64,000 nucleotides of DNA, from NCBI GenBank assembly GCA_012064385.1, contig QRDG01000526.1:546406-610405 (forward strand), in the 5' to 3' direction. The position numbers and the translations under genes are program-made. The notes under the pieces are model-generated. The model did no database searches, was not told the DNA's origin, and was given only the letters and a program-made list of their open reading frames with translations. Each line of letters opens with the position of its first letter. Positions within the stretch are counted from its first letter, which is position 1. Shown in pieces: positions 30,811-42,287 of the stretch. The DNA comes from Puccinellia tenuiflora. Its lineage: Eukaryota; Streptophyta; Magnoliopsida; Poales; Poaceae.

Positions 30811-32821
30811 TTTTAGTTTTTCTTTTTGGAAAATAAAATAAAATAAATGGTAACTATTTAAATATTACTCCAAATTTAGCAAATAAAATATAAAATTGTT
30901 CAGGAAAACAATACCTACCTATTGGTATCATTGCCATGCTCTTTTGAGTAAAATATTTTGCCTTTATTTAAGAATTATTAAAATGGCAAAAATAATAACA
31001 ATATTGGGAAAAAAGCATAACTTGATAAATAATTAACCAAAATTTGTGAATAAAATATCAAAGTGCTCAGCATTTGAAATGCTATCTAATCATGCTATTA
31101 TCACCTCATGACAACAACTTTTACTTTGGTGTGATTCTTTAAATGATTAAAAGAATTAAATTCAAATAATCATTTAATTCACTATTTATTCATCGATAAT
31201 TGGAAAATCACAAACGAGGTACCAAAATGATCAGAAGAATAATACCTACCTATCCATGCCATGTTCATGCGTATTTAAGACACTTTTTTAGTAATGTAAT
31301 AACTTATAAATAACGTGGTCGCTAAGTTAAATATGGGGTTGCTTCCAAATAATTGCACTAATTATTTGGCACTCCATTTAAATTGTTAGATAAATTTATA
31401 TGATGATATCTTTGCATAAACTTGTCCTGTCATCATGTGTTTGCGCATTGCACTTCAATATGTTTTGATTGCCTTGTTTCTTTTCGATGTTTGCTTCTTC
31501 TCGTTAGAACCCTATTCGAGATCGAGACGAGCCCGATGTGGAGAGCTACAACACCGAAGGCCGACAATGGAGTATGGAGCAACAAGTCAACGACCCTGTT
31601 TTCCCCGAAGCTCTATATCTTTATATTGCCAACCAAGGCAAGAGATAACCTAACCTTCTTGGCATATAGCCTCCTATTGTTTTATACAATTATTTTATCC
31701 ACCATAATATTGCATTAGTTTCCAATGTCAATTTGATCAAGATATAGAGTATCCTATGAATTTCATTTTCCCCTAAACCATCACATGTTTCCCCTCCTAT
31801 GAACCATAGGTTTGATGTGTTGGCCGGAGATAAAATATATAACTAGTGTATATATTCTTAGCTATGCTTAGCCATGCTTAGTCGAATGTTTAATTGTTCG
31901 GAGTTTATTTCCATAATTATGATGTTGATGGAAAGTTTCGGACATGGTGGTTACTTGAGTTAAATAATAAAATGCTTAAAGGCTTGGATGAGTTGCCATC
32001 TGGGGATGGTGTTTTGCCTCATTCTTGTCGCCTAGGCTGAGAGTGCTTTTAGCTAGAACCAAGAACCGAGCGTGCTTCCAATGGTGGGACATATGGAATC
32101 CTTACAGACCAAATAATTTGTGAGGGGCTTGTCAAGGGTCCTCTAGTTTGCGATTTACATTTGCGTGTGAGTGTGTGGGTGGAAAAAGAAACGATGAGGA
32201 CGGTGGTGTTTAGGATTTGGCCGCGGGGCAGGGCGTTGGAGGCGCTGAACCTGTCCTTCCGCACACTGATGATCCTTGAGTAAGCCTCATGCAAGGTAAA
32301 GGTCTAACCGCGCCCGCTCGCCGGCTTTCCCCGGAAGAGAGCCAATCAGGTGAGCCGGACGATACCGGTGGGTAAATTAGTACACCCCTGTAGGGTTTAA
32401 TCTTTTCAAAAAGCCGTGTCCACGGTTATGGAAAAATCTTGGGAAAGGCGGATTAGCTCATAGAAAACACTAATCTTAATTATTAAAATTTGGCAACTAG
32501 AGGTTGCAACTCAACGTGTGTTAAAAAGGTTCTTTTCCTCGAGGGTGATTCGAGGGAGTGCCTTGGTGGAGATGAGAGGTTTCTGGCTACAAAGTGGTTC
32601 AATGCGAACTGAAGAAAGTTTACTATCTTATCCCCTTTATGAAAAACATTCTGAGTAGTCGATGCCTTGGGTCTTTTATGTCTTTATAAATGAAAACTAG
32701 CTTTATGCAAAACAACTACTATACAGCTTTAGAGCCTTGTCATCATTGGGCCTATATCGCCCTACTAAACTTGCGAGTACATCGTACTCAGTCTCTCCTT
32801 GTTGATTATTAATTGTTTCAG

Positions 32822-32874
32822 AGGAGGACGACACCGAGCAGACAGGTGGGTTCTTCGTGGACATCGACGAGTAG
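32822..32874 (+). other. Conserved 53-bp exon-like segment, Chromo-B LTR copy
   Basis: After TTTCAG: EEDDTEQTGGFFVDIDE then TAG. Confidence 0.4.
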
Positions 32875-34057
32875 TTTGGGGTTCCCAGGTGGTAGCTTCG
32901 GACATCTCGGAACAAGCTGGCTGGGACTATGTTATCTGTAGGCCTCTTAGGCCATATTTTGGATCTTATTGTATTATACAACTACCTCGCTTCCGCATGA
33001 TGTACTGTTGGGTCTGTGACTGTTGGGAATATGCCCTAGAGGCAATAATAAAATGGTTTATTAAGAATATTCATGTTTATGATAATAGTTTATTATCCAT
33101 GCTATAATTGTATTAAATGGAAACATAATACATGTGTGGAATATAAACACCAGGAGTTCCTAGTGAGCCTCTATAGGACTAGTTCGTTGATCAAGAGATA
33201 GTTAGAGTTTCCTGACTATGGACTTGTTATAGTCACTTGATAACGGAGTCATATCATTAGGAGTAATGGTGTGATGGAAATGACCCAAACAATAAAGAGT
33301 TGCAATTAATCGTGTCACAAAAGTTTTGTTGTCAACACTTTCAATATGCCAAATATAGTTTCCTTAGACCATGAGATTATATCACTCCCGTTCACCGGAG
33401 GAATGCTTTGTGGACATCAAACATCACTTCGTAACTGGGTGATTATAAAGGTGGCTTTCAGGTATCTCCGATGGTGGGTTGTTGGGTGATATGAATCGAG
33501 AGTGGGATTTGTCCCTCCATGTGACGGAGAAGATATCTCCAGGCCTTCTCGGTAATATAGCATCAAAAGTCTGCAGACATGTGATTAGGTTGTAATCACG
33601 AGGATCCTATATTATGGACGAGTAAAGAGAACTTGCCGGTGACGAGATTTAAACTAGACATGGGGATGTCAACGATTATATCTCGGGCAAGTAAAATATC
33701 GTGAGACAAAGGGAATCGTATATGAGATTAATTGAATCTCCGGCATCGTGGTTCAATCGAGAAAAGGTTTTCGTTGAGTGTATAGGAATTAATATGGGCA
33801 TCCCGGTCTCGCTATTAATTATTGATATGATCATGTCTATGCATTCTCGAACCCGTAGGGTCACACACTTAACGCTCCGATGAAATTGGGTTTTGCGATG
33901 AATTAAATGATGAAATGAACGAATGGTGATTCGGAGTCTCGGATGGGATCCCGGACGTCACGAGGAGTTCTGGAGGAGTCTGGAGAATAAGATTCATATA
34001 TGGAAAGTAGTTTCCGGAGGTTTCGGAAAAGTTCCGGAAAATATTTATAGGGTACCG

Positions 34058-34090
34058 GAAGGTTCCGGAATGTTCTAGAAGGTTCTAGAA
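34058..34090 (+). promoter_or_regulatory. Seven-unit heat-shock-element array in the copia LTR
   Basis: Alternating GAA and TTC at exact 5-bp steps: GAA 34058, TTC 34063, GAA 34068, TTC 34073, GAA 34078, TTC 34083, GAA 34088. Three alternating units already make a functional HSF site in plants. It is 254 bp upstream of the TATA box. A weaker pair, TTC 34032 and GAA 34037, precedes it. Confidence 0.7.
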
Positions 34091-34343
34091 GTGGGACCCA
34101 CATATTGTATGGGGGCCCACATGGACCATAGGGGTGCAGCCACCACCTTGGTGTGCCGCACCACCTAGGGCCACATGGGCCATGCGGCTAAGGAAAGGAG
34201 GGGAACCCCACTCCTAGTTGGACTAGGAGTTGGGCCTCCACCCCTTTAGGAAAGGGAGCCCAAGGAGGAGTCCTAGTTGGACTCCAACTTGGGGGTCAAG
34301 CAAGGGCCGGCCGGCCCCTTGCCCTAACCCTAGCCCGGCCACC

Positions 34344-34350
34344 TATAAAA
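34344..34350 (+). promoter_or_regulatory. Copia-1 LTR TATA box
   Basis: TATAAAA in CACCTATAAAAAGGGG, the usual BARE-type promoter setting. Confidence 0.75.
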
Positions 34351-34930
34351 AGGGGGAGGGGAGGGGTGCGGCACACCCAAGGGAGCCACCCTAGCCGCAC
34401 CACCTCCTCCACCCCAAAACCCTAGCCGCGCCACCTCTCCCCGGAGGGCTGCCGCCACCACCACCTCCACACCATAGCCGCACCACCCCTTGCCCTAGGG
34501 GCTGCTGCGCCTTGCTCCTCTCCATCTCCTCTAGCTTGGCTTGGCGAAGCCTCGCACGTGGAGATCGTCATCATCACCAGCACTACCGTCGTGCTGCTGA
34601 GATCATCAAGGCCACGTCCTCTCTCTTGCGGGATCAAGGAGTTGACGTCTTCATCAAGCCGTACGTGTGGACGCCGCAGAGGTGCTGCCCGTTGCTGCAT
34701 TTCACCGGATTGGATCTCGAGGATAATACATCTCCTCGCGACTAGACGAGTCTAGTTGCGGGGATCGACTAGCCAACCCCTGCACCGACAAAATGCGTTT
34801 GTTGATCTTCAAGGGTAAGAGATTGGATCTCATCTTCGCTATATTCATCTAGTAGATCTAGATCCTTGGGGTTTATTCCGCTTGCCGCGTAGGAAATTTT
34901 TTTTTGTTTTCTATGCTGCGACCCCTTCAG

Positions 34931-34942
34931 TGGTATCAGAGC
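34931..34942 (+). other. Copia-1 primer-binding site (tRNA-Met)
   Basis: TGGTATCAGAGC one base after the LTR end. Confidence 0.88.
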
Positions 34943-36199
34943 CTAGATCTACTCGTAGATGTTGGTGCGATTAGAACACAAGGAGTTGTGGGCGTTGATA
35001 TTTTGTGTTGCTACCTTCTAGCGTGCACTTTGCATCTTTGCGGCATTGTGAGATTGAAGCGGCCCGGACCAACCTTACTCGTCCACGCACGAGAGACCGG
35101 TTCCACGACTGACATGCAACTTGTTTTGCATAAGTGGCTGGCGGGTGTCTGTTTCTCTTGCTTTAGTGAGGGTGCAATTTTCAATGGAAGGCCTTTCAAA
35201 AGGATGAGTAAATAAGCAACTATTATATCATCGTTGTGGTTTTGCGTAGATTAGAACGGTTCTATCTCGTTGACCCAAGCCACGTAAAATTTGCATAAAC
35301 AAAGTAGAGGACGTCTAACTTGTTTTTGCAGAGGGGGTCATGTGATGTGATATGGCCAATATGTGATTTGTGATAATGTATGCAATGATCATGTTTGTAA
35401 TATTTCGCGACATGCATGTCGACGAGTACGGCAACCGGCAGGAGCCATATGGTTGTCTATTATTTTATGTGACCTCGAGTCATTGAATCACCATGTAATT
35501 GCTTTACTTTATTGCTAAGAGTAGCATTAGTTGTAGTTGCAATAGTTGGTGGACAACCATGGTGATGGCGCCACAATGATGGAGATCATGCCGGAGATGG
35601 AGATCTTGCCGGTGCTTTGGAGATGGAGATCAAAAGCATAAGAAGAAAGGCCATATCATATCACAATTTTTTTTTGAATTGCATGTGATGTTAATCCTTT
35701 TATGCACCTTATTGTTATGCTTAGATGTGATCGCGACGGTAGCATGATAAGGTGATCTCTCGTGTCAATATCAAGATAATTAAGTGTTCTCCCCTAGTAT
35801 GCACCGTTGCGAAAGTTCGTCGTTTCGAAACATCACGTGATGATCGGGTGTGATAGATTCAACGTTCACATACAACGGGTGTAAGCCAGTTTACACATGC
35901 AAAAATACTACGGTTGTCTTGACGAGCCTAGCATGTACAGACATGGCCTCGGGAACACGGAACCGAAAGGTTAAACACGAGTCATATGAATGATATGATC
36001 AACACTGAGTTGTTCACCTTTGAAGCTACATCATCTCACGTGATGATCGGTTGTGGTGTAGTGGATTTGGATCATGTGTCACTAAACAACCAGAGAGATG
36101 TTGAGTTTAGTGGGAGTTCATGTATTAATTTGATTAAGTTGAACTAAAATTATCATAAACAAGTGTCCTAAAGATGTCTTTGCAAAATCCTGGTAGATC
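34943..36199 (+). other. Copia-1 untranslated leader
   Basis: About 1.26 kb between the primer site and the gag ATG, without a convincing ORF. Long leaders are usual in BARE-type elements and hold packaging and translation signals. Confidence 0.6.
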
Positions 36200-36396
36200 A
36201 TGGCCGACTACAGTAGTATGTTTCTTGCTGAGGAGCTGCGTCTCGATGGGTCAAACTTTGCTGAGTGGTACATGCGTCTGAGAGAAGTCCTACACACCAA
36301 TAGTGAGATCTACGTGATAGATGAACCTTTAGAAGAACGCCCTGATGTTACTGCTGACTATGAAGGGTACATGGAGTGGTACGATCAAAAGACCAC
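36200..36396 (+). pseudogene. gag: Copia-1 gag, N-terminal 65 codons
   Basis: Starts MADYSSMFLAEELRLDGSNF and continues EWYMRLREVLHTNSEIYVID, the usual start of plant copia Gag proteins (an LDGSNF...W motif ahead of a helical capsid domain). The frame is cut after the ACCAC at 36392-36396 by the Chromo-C LTR. That ACCAC is the expected left target duplication of Chromo-C, but the right copy is not in the window. Confidence 0.75.
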
Positions 36397-37764
36397 TGTA
36401 ACAGCCCTAACTTGGTAACGAAAAATACGAAGAATTTTTCCACTTTTTGTTTCCATGTTTGCATCATAGCATCCATATGCATTTGACATTTCAAACTTTC
36501 ACTTGGAAACAAATTGAAATGGGGAGGCAAACTTCCCCACATCCAACCAATGCAAATGCTCAACTTATCAAACAAATCATGCTTGGACTCCCAAATGGTA
36601 TAGGAAGTTCCAAGTTCACCTTTTGAAACCATTTCTCAATTCCTAATTTTTGGTTAAATAAGAAATGAGTTTAAGAATTCAAGTTGGCTGAAATTCAATT
36701 CCTATTTTGGAACCAAGTTAGAACTTCCAAAAATTCAAACTAAAATCATGGGGAGTTTCAATATGGTGGTGAGAATCTCCATGAATATTTTCACTATTTT
36801 TGGTTTTGTCTAAATGCTCCAATTAAATACAATTTGGCTTTTGCCCAAAATTACCTTATTTAAAAGGTATGAACAAATGTTGCCCTAAGCTTTTCTTTTG
36901 AAGCCCAAACTTTTTGGGAAGCAACTAGAGGTCAATTGGGGTCTTTAGGAATTTTTGCAGATTTTACAACTTGGCACCAAAGCCCCAATTAAATTGCCAA
37001 AGTTAGCTCTGGACCTGTTTGCAATTTGGGAAAACTGGAACCAGGGGGTTTTCTGGGAAAGTTTCTTTCCCCTTCCACCGTGGCGCCATGGCCCCCTGGC
37101 GCCATGCCGCCGTGCTGGACATCGCCATGCCGCGCTGCCTCCTCTCTCTGGTGGTCCTGGACCACGTCGAGGACGCCCGCTTGCCCCCTCCAACTGCTCT
37201 CCTCTCTTCCCCTTTCTCCCGTTCGCTGTTCGGCTTGAGAAACTCTAGATCGAACCGTAGCCGCCGCGGTCGCCATCGAGCCCCCCCGTCGATTCCGGCC
37301 GCCCCGGAGCAAGCCGTCGTCGCCTTTAGTTCCGCCTCATCGTGCAGCTCCTCCACGCTCAAGGAATCGGCCCCGGAGGGCCGGAGCTGACGAAATCATC
37401 CCCGACTTTCCCCGCCGCGGCCGCGTTCCGCCGGCCGTTTTCTCTGTCGATGCCGACCATCCCTCGCCACGCTGACGTTCCCACTGCCCCGGGTGAGTTC
37501 CACATTTGCGTGTGTGCTTTCCCGCATCTTCTTTCCCCTCCTCCCCCTCTGCGTCGTTGCACCCATGCGGATGCCGCCGGCCGTTCGCCGCGACAGTGGC
37601 TTGTGGTGCACGCCCTCGTCGCCAGTACCCCCCCCTCCGTCTCCGAGCCCACGCATCGGTCCGCCTTCATGCGGCACACGCTTTGCGCACGCCAGTATCC
37701 GCGTATCGCCGCCGGAGCCCGGGTCGTCGCCGGCCGTTCACCCATCGGGTGCCGCCGCGCGCGT

Positions 37765-37985
37765 GCCCCGCTTGATCGGCCTGGCGCCCGGCCTGGGCTG
37801 GCCGGAAGACTGGCCCCCTCGGGCCACTGCCCGGCCTAACGCCAGGTCTGGGCCGGCCATGAGGCCGGTTCCCTCTGGCCTGACCCCGGCCTGCACCCCG
37901 GTTTGGGCCGGCTCTGAGGCCGGCTCCCTCTGCCACTGGCCCGGCCTACAAACCGGCTTGGGCCGACCAGTGGGCCGGCCTGCAC
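37765..37985 (+). repeat. GGCCGG module in the Chromo-C LTR
   Basis: About 220 bp rich in GGCC, CCGG and GGGCCGGC, such as GGCCTGGCGCCCGGCCTGGG and GGGCCGGCCATGAGGCCGG. Absent from the shortened 3' LTR only because Tat-2 inserted upstream of it. Confidence 0.75.
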
Positions 37986-39925
37986 AGTAAAAGCAGAATA
38001 TGTTTAAATTCAAATATTTGATAACTTTTCAAATGTTGGTCCAAATTTAGTAAATCAAATACCATTTTGATCAGGAAAACAAACCTTACAATATGAGATC
38101 ATTGTGACTTTATTTTTGAAACCATATTTTGCTGTTTAAGTAAGAATTCCTAAAATGGGCTAAATAATACCGAAATTGAGAAATTCACAACTTATTAAAT
38201 ATTGATCCGAAAATGATGAATAAAATATCACTGTGATCCACAATTCAAATGCTACTCAACCATGTTGATATCATGTCGTGATCATAACTTCCTATTTTGT
38301 ATTGTTCATAATTTGATTAAATGAATTAAAATCTTTTATTTATTTAATTCGCTATTTATTTATCGGTGCTCCTAAAATTACAAATAAAGTACCGAAACGA
38401 TCGGAAGAACGAACCCTACCCATTCATGTCATGTTCATGCATAATTGAGACATTTCTCTAACAATTTGATAATTTATAAGTAATGTGGTCACTAAGATAA
38501 ATATGGAGTCGAGTCCAAATAATTGCACTAATTATTTGGAACTCCATTTAATTTGTTAAATAAATTAAATGATGTTATCTTTGCATCAATTGGACATGTC
38601 ATCATGTGATTGCGCATTGCACCTTGTGTTCGTGTGATTTATGTGTTCTTTGTATTTCTTTGGGCATCGATAGATTCCGGAGTCGAAGTTAACGATAACT
38701 ACCCGACGAGCAGTACTACGCGCCCCTGCAGCAAGGCAAGAGATAACCTAACCTTCTTGGCATTCTAGCATCCTATGATTTTATCAAATTATTTTTATCC
38801 ACCATAATATTGCATGCGATTCAAATGTCTCTTTTGATCAAAATATAGAGAATCCTATGATTGCATGTTTTTCCCCGAGCCAATCACATGTATCCCTACC
38901 TATGAACCCTAGTGTTGAGGTGTTGGCCGGATACATAATACAATTGTTGGTTATATGCTTAGCCATGCTTAGAAATGCTTAGTTGAAATACTAGTTATGT
39001 CCGTTATTGAATTCCATAATTATTGATGCTGATGGAATGATTCGGGCATGGTGGATAATCGTGATGCTTAATTAAAATGCTAAGATGGCTTGGGTGAGTT
39101 GCCATCGGGGATGGTGTTTTGCCTCACTCTAGCCCCTAGGTGCGAGTTCTTGTCTCTAGAACCAAGATCGAGCGTGCTGCCAAAGGTGGGGACATATGGA
39201 ATCCCTTTTGACCGAATAATTTTTGAGGGGCTTGTCAAGGGTCCTCTAGTTTGCTATTTCCATTTGCGCGTGAGTTGTGTGGGTGGAAAAGAAACGAGGA
39301 GGACTGTGGTGTTTAGGATGTGGCCGCGGGGCAGGGCGCTGGGAGTGCTGAACCTGTCCTTCCGCACACTGATGGTCCTTGAGTAAGCCTCATGCATTGT
39401 AAAGGTCTAACCGCGCCCGCTCGCCGGCCTTCCCCGGAAGAGGGCCAACTAGGTGAGCCGGACGGTACCAATGCGTAAAATAGTACACCCCTGCAGGGTT
39501 AAATCTTTTAGAAAAGCCGTGTCTGCGGTTATGGACGACTTGGGAACGGATATATGAGACCATAGAGAATATTAACCTAATTGATATGGCAGCTAAAGGT
39601 TGCATAATCACATTGTGATAAAGGTTCATTTCCTCGAGGGTGATTCGAGGGAGTGCCTTTGGTGGAGATGAGTGGTTTGGCTACAAGTAGGTTCGCCGAG
39701 AACCGAAGATGAAATGTTACTCTCTCATCCCCTTTATGAAAAATATTCTGAGTAGACGATGCCTTATGTCTTTTACCTCTTTGAAATGAAAATCTAGCTT
39801 TATGCAAAATAGCTACATCATACAGCATTAGAGCCTCCGTCAGTCATTGGGCCTATATCGCCCTACTAAACTTGCGAGTACATCGTACTCAGTCTCTCTT
39901 TGCTGCCTCTATATTTGTATTTCAG

Positions 39926-39978
39926 AGGAGGACGACACCGAGCGGCTAGGTGGGTTCTTCGTTGACGTCGACTACTAG
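39926..39978 (+). other. Conserved 53-bp exon-like segment, Chromo-C LTR copy
   Basis: After TTTCAG: EEDDTERLGGFFVDVDY then TAG. Confidence 0.4.
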
Positions 39979-40416
39979 TCTGGGGTTCCCAGGTGGCAGC
40001 TTGGGACCGTGGAGCAAGCTGGCTGGGTTTATTTATGTGTAGGCCTCTTAGGCCCTATATTTGCATCTTGTTGTACTAGACAACACTATTTCGCTTCCGC
40101 TTGTTGAATTGATGGTTTGTGACCTTTTGATGTGTAATATTTGTATCTTTCTCATATATGAGTTGCTATATGAGTCTTGTGTCGTAGAGTCTGTGATGTG
40201 CCAGTTTGTTCCACAAGTCTCAGTCTCTTTACTATACATGGAAGCGATGTCTGAGCTTATGGCATGATCGAGGTGTTGTGTGCCGATGATGTATTCCGAG
40301 CACGCCTGCCAATGAGTTTTGGCCTGGGCTTGGTAAACCCAGTAACCCTCGGTTATGTAGCATGACCGGTTACACAACGTTCCACTGTATAGTTCTAGGG
40401 TCGGCGCGCTACAAGT

Positions 40417-40428
40417 TGGTATCAGAGC
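40417..40428 (+). other. Chromo-C primer-binding site (tRNA-Met)
   Basis: TGGTATCAGAGC three bases after the LTR, as in Chromo-A. Confidence 0.9.
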
Positions 40429-40806
40429 AGGACTGCCTGTAGGAAACCCTTTCTATTGGTCGATGTCGAGTCTAGTTGAAAATTATTTTAACCTAAAAAT
40501 GAGTTGTGAAAACCTTCTTAGGATTCTTTTTACTCCTCATCCAACTCGCTCTACTCTGATTATTACCTCTATTTGTTTTATGCTTGGTGTCGATGTTTAG
40601 GTTCTCGGGGTTGGGTTTCTACCGTCCAATTATGTCCCGAGTCCGTTGTATCCGTTTGATGTCACCGCTATGACGTATGTCACCGTGGTTGTCTAAATCT
40701 GTCTTAGTGTTTGCCATCTTCAATATCTATATCTGGAAGCACCTTAATGATCTATCCTATCTGTCGAAGGTGTTTACTAACTATGTCCTTGTTCCAATTA
40801 TTTAGG

Positions 40807-42231
40807 ATGGCTCCTACCCGTCGTGGTGAACAGAGCAATACTGATCCACCGCCGCCACCCACTATGGCGGAGGTTCTGATGATTATCGAAGAGGGCCGCG
40901 TGCGCAACGAGAATCTACTCGCGCAGTTGGTGCAGCAGGGTGCACAGAGGAACACGGACTGCACCACTCTCAACCAGTTCTTGCGGTCCCAACCTCCCAC
41001 TTTCTATGAAGCTAAGGAGCCGCTTGATGCGGATGATTGGCTTCGGGCGTTGGAGCGCAAGTTTGCCGCTCTTCACGTTCCGGCGGCGGAACATGTCAAC
41101 TTCGCCACCTACCTGTTGGATGGAGCCGCCGGCTCCTGGTGGGAGACCCACGTGGCAATGGTTGCCACGGGCCACGTCGTCACTTGGGAGGAGTTCCGCG
41201 TCGCGTTCCGTGCGGCGTACATCCCCAAGCCCATCCTGGAGCTCAAGAGGAGGGAGTTCCTGGATTTGACCCAGGGACGTATGGACGTCCAGTCCTATGG
41301 ACGGGAGTTCAACCACCTCTCCCGTTACGCCCCTCGGGACGTGACGAATGATGAAGACAAGCAATACCTCTTCCGCAAGGGGCTCGCACCTCGTCTCCGA
41401 TACGAGCTCCTACCCTTCAAGTTCACCTCCTACCAGGAGCTCTACAATCAGGCTCTCACCATGGAGCAGGGTAGGAAGGAGCTGGAGGCTTCCAAGAGGC
41501 CAGCACCCACCGACCACCAGAGCTCCTCTTCATCTGAGAGCAAGAAGCGCAAGGTGTTTGTGCCTTTCAGCGCCGTGCCTAAGGCACCCTCTGCGCCGAA
41601 GCCCACCGGGTACATGCCACCTCTGCCTCGCCCAGCTACTTCGACCTTGGGTGCGGCTGGAGGCGGTTTTCGACCTCGGCTGCCTGCACCACCGGGGGTC
41701 ACTTGCTTCGCTTGTGGCCAGCCGGGGCACTACTCCAGGGAGTGTCCCCAGAAGGCACCGGCTACCGCAGCACCTGCACCAGCACCCTCTACCCCAGCCG
41801 CCAAGGCTACCACCGTCAGCCGTGGCCGCCTGAACCACGTCTCGGCTGAAGGCGTTGAGGAGGACCCCGGAGTTCTCATGGGTATGCTTCGAATCAATGA
41901 TTATCCTGCTTCAGTCTTATTTGATTCTGGAGCATCACATTCGTTCATATCAATAGCTTTTGCACACAACCATCAAGTTCCATTTGTGAATATGGACTCC
42001 CCTTTAGTGGTTAAAACACCCGGTTCTCGTTGGCAAACCAAGTGGGTTACTCCTGAGGTGCAGATTTCCATAGGTTCAATACCTTTTCCATTCCAGTTGA
42101 TAGCCCTGAGGTCAGAGGGGCTGGATGTTATTCTGGGCATGGACTGGTTAGTCAAGTATCAAGCCAACCTGGACTGTGCTGCCAAGACTGTCACAGTGAA
42201 CCATCTAAAATATGGGGAAGTGCGTTACTAG
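40807..42231 (+). CDS. gag: Chromo-C Gag-protease
   Basis: 475 codons from ATG 40807 (MAPTRRGEQSNTD); the open frame starts earlier, but this ATG is shared with Chromo-A. A proline-rich start, capsid region at about 70-240 (FATYLLDGAAGSWWE), basic serine-rich linker and CCHC knuckle (CFACGQPGHYSREC, about residue 300) are followed by aspartic protease with FDSGASHSF near residue 375 and LDVILGMDWLVKYQ near 440. The frame closes with TAG at 42229. RT lies in the -1 frame, so a shift or a separate start is needed to make Pol. The same relation holds in Chromo-A. Confidence 0.9.
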   Translation: MAPTRRGEQSNTDPPPPPTMAEVLMIIEEGRVRNENLLAQLVQQGAQRNTDCTTLNQFLRSQPPTFYEAKEPLDADDWLRALERKFAALHVPAAEHVNFATYLLDGAAGSWWETHVAMVATGHVVTWEEFRVAFRAAYIPKPILELKRREFLDLTQGRMDVQSYGREFNHLSRYAPRDVTNDEDKQYLFRKGLAPRLRYELLPFKFTSYQELYNQALTMEQGRKELEASKRPAPTDHQSSSSSESKKRKVFVPFSAVPKAPSAPKPTGYMPPLPRPATSTLGAAGGGFRPRLPAPPGVTCFACGQPGHYSRECPQKAPATAAPAPAPSTPAAKATTVSRGRLNHVSAEGVEEDPGVLMGMLRINDYPASVLFDSGASHSFISIAFAHNHQVPFVNMDSPLVVKTPGSRWQTKWVTPEVQISIGSIPFPFQLIALRSEGLDVILGMDWLVKYQANLDCAAKTVTVNHLKYGEVRY

Positions 42232-42287
42232 TCCCCTTCGTCCGCGGTTCCATCCGCTGCCACTCCTCTCTCTCTCCGGAGATCAGT

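Larger units (their letters stand above)
29298..33020 (+). repeat. Chromo-B LTR, interrupted by Copia-1
   Basis: Starts TGTAACAGCCCC after TAGCTC and follows the same layout as the Chromo-A and -C LTRs, including a GC island (29945-30815), CCAAGGCAAGAGATAACC (31636), CTTTCCCCGGAAGAG and the 53-bp exon-like block (32822-32874). It is lost at GTCTGTGAC, about 350 bp before the expected end, where a BARE-type LTR starts. No polypurine tract precedes it, so it is a 5' LTR or a solo LTR. Confidence 0.88.
33021..34929 (+). repeat. Copia-1 5' LTR, 1.9 kb
   Basis: TGTTGGG...CCCTTCA, followed by G and the primer site. It contains the heat-shock-element array at 34058-34090 and a TATA box at 34344. 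The typical BARE end CCAACA is changed to CTTCA, so the terminal inverted repeat is imperfect. Confidence 0.88.
33021..36396 (+). mobile_element. Copia-1: BARE/WIS/Angela-type copia element, 5' part
   Basis: Full 5' LTR, primer site, 1.27-kb leader and the first 65 codons of gag, then cut by Chromo-C at 36397. The LTR start TGTTGGGAATATGCCC is diagnostic for the BARE/WIS/Angela group of Triticeae. The right half is not seen in this window, although it would be expected beyond Chromo-C. Confidence 0.9.
36397..40413 (+). repeat. Chromo-C 5' LTR, 4.02 kb
   Basis: TGTAACAGCCCTAACTTGG...GGCGCGCTACA. It has a GC-rich island at 37080-37985 with a GGCCGG module, then the shared AT-rich part, CAGCAAGGCAAGAGATAACC (38732) and the 53-bp block. 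A donor-like GGTGAGTTCC at 37488 could start a leader intron. ORFs of 90-165 codons in the island overlap on both strands and are not supported as genes. Confidence 0.93.

Noticed and set aside
37003..38013. ORFs of 90-165 codons in the Chromo-C GC island, some repeated at 45855-46571
   Set aside because: Repetition reflects the second LTR copy; frames overlap on both strands and have no recognisable protein features.
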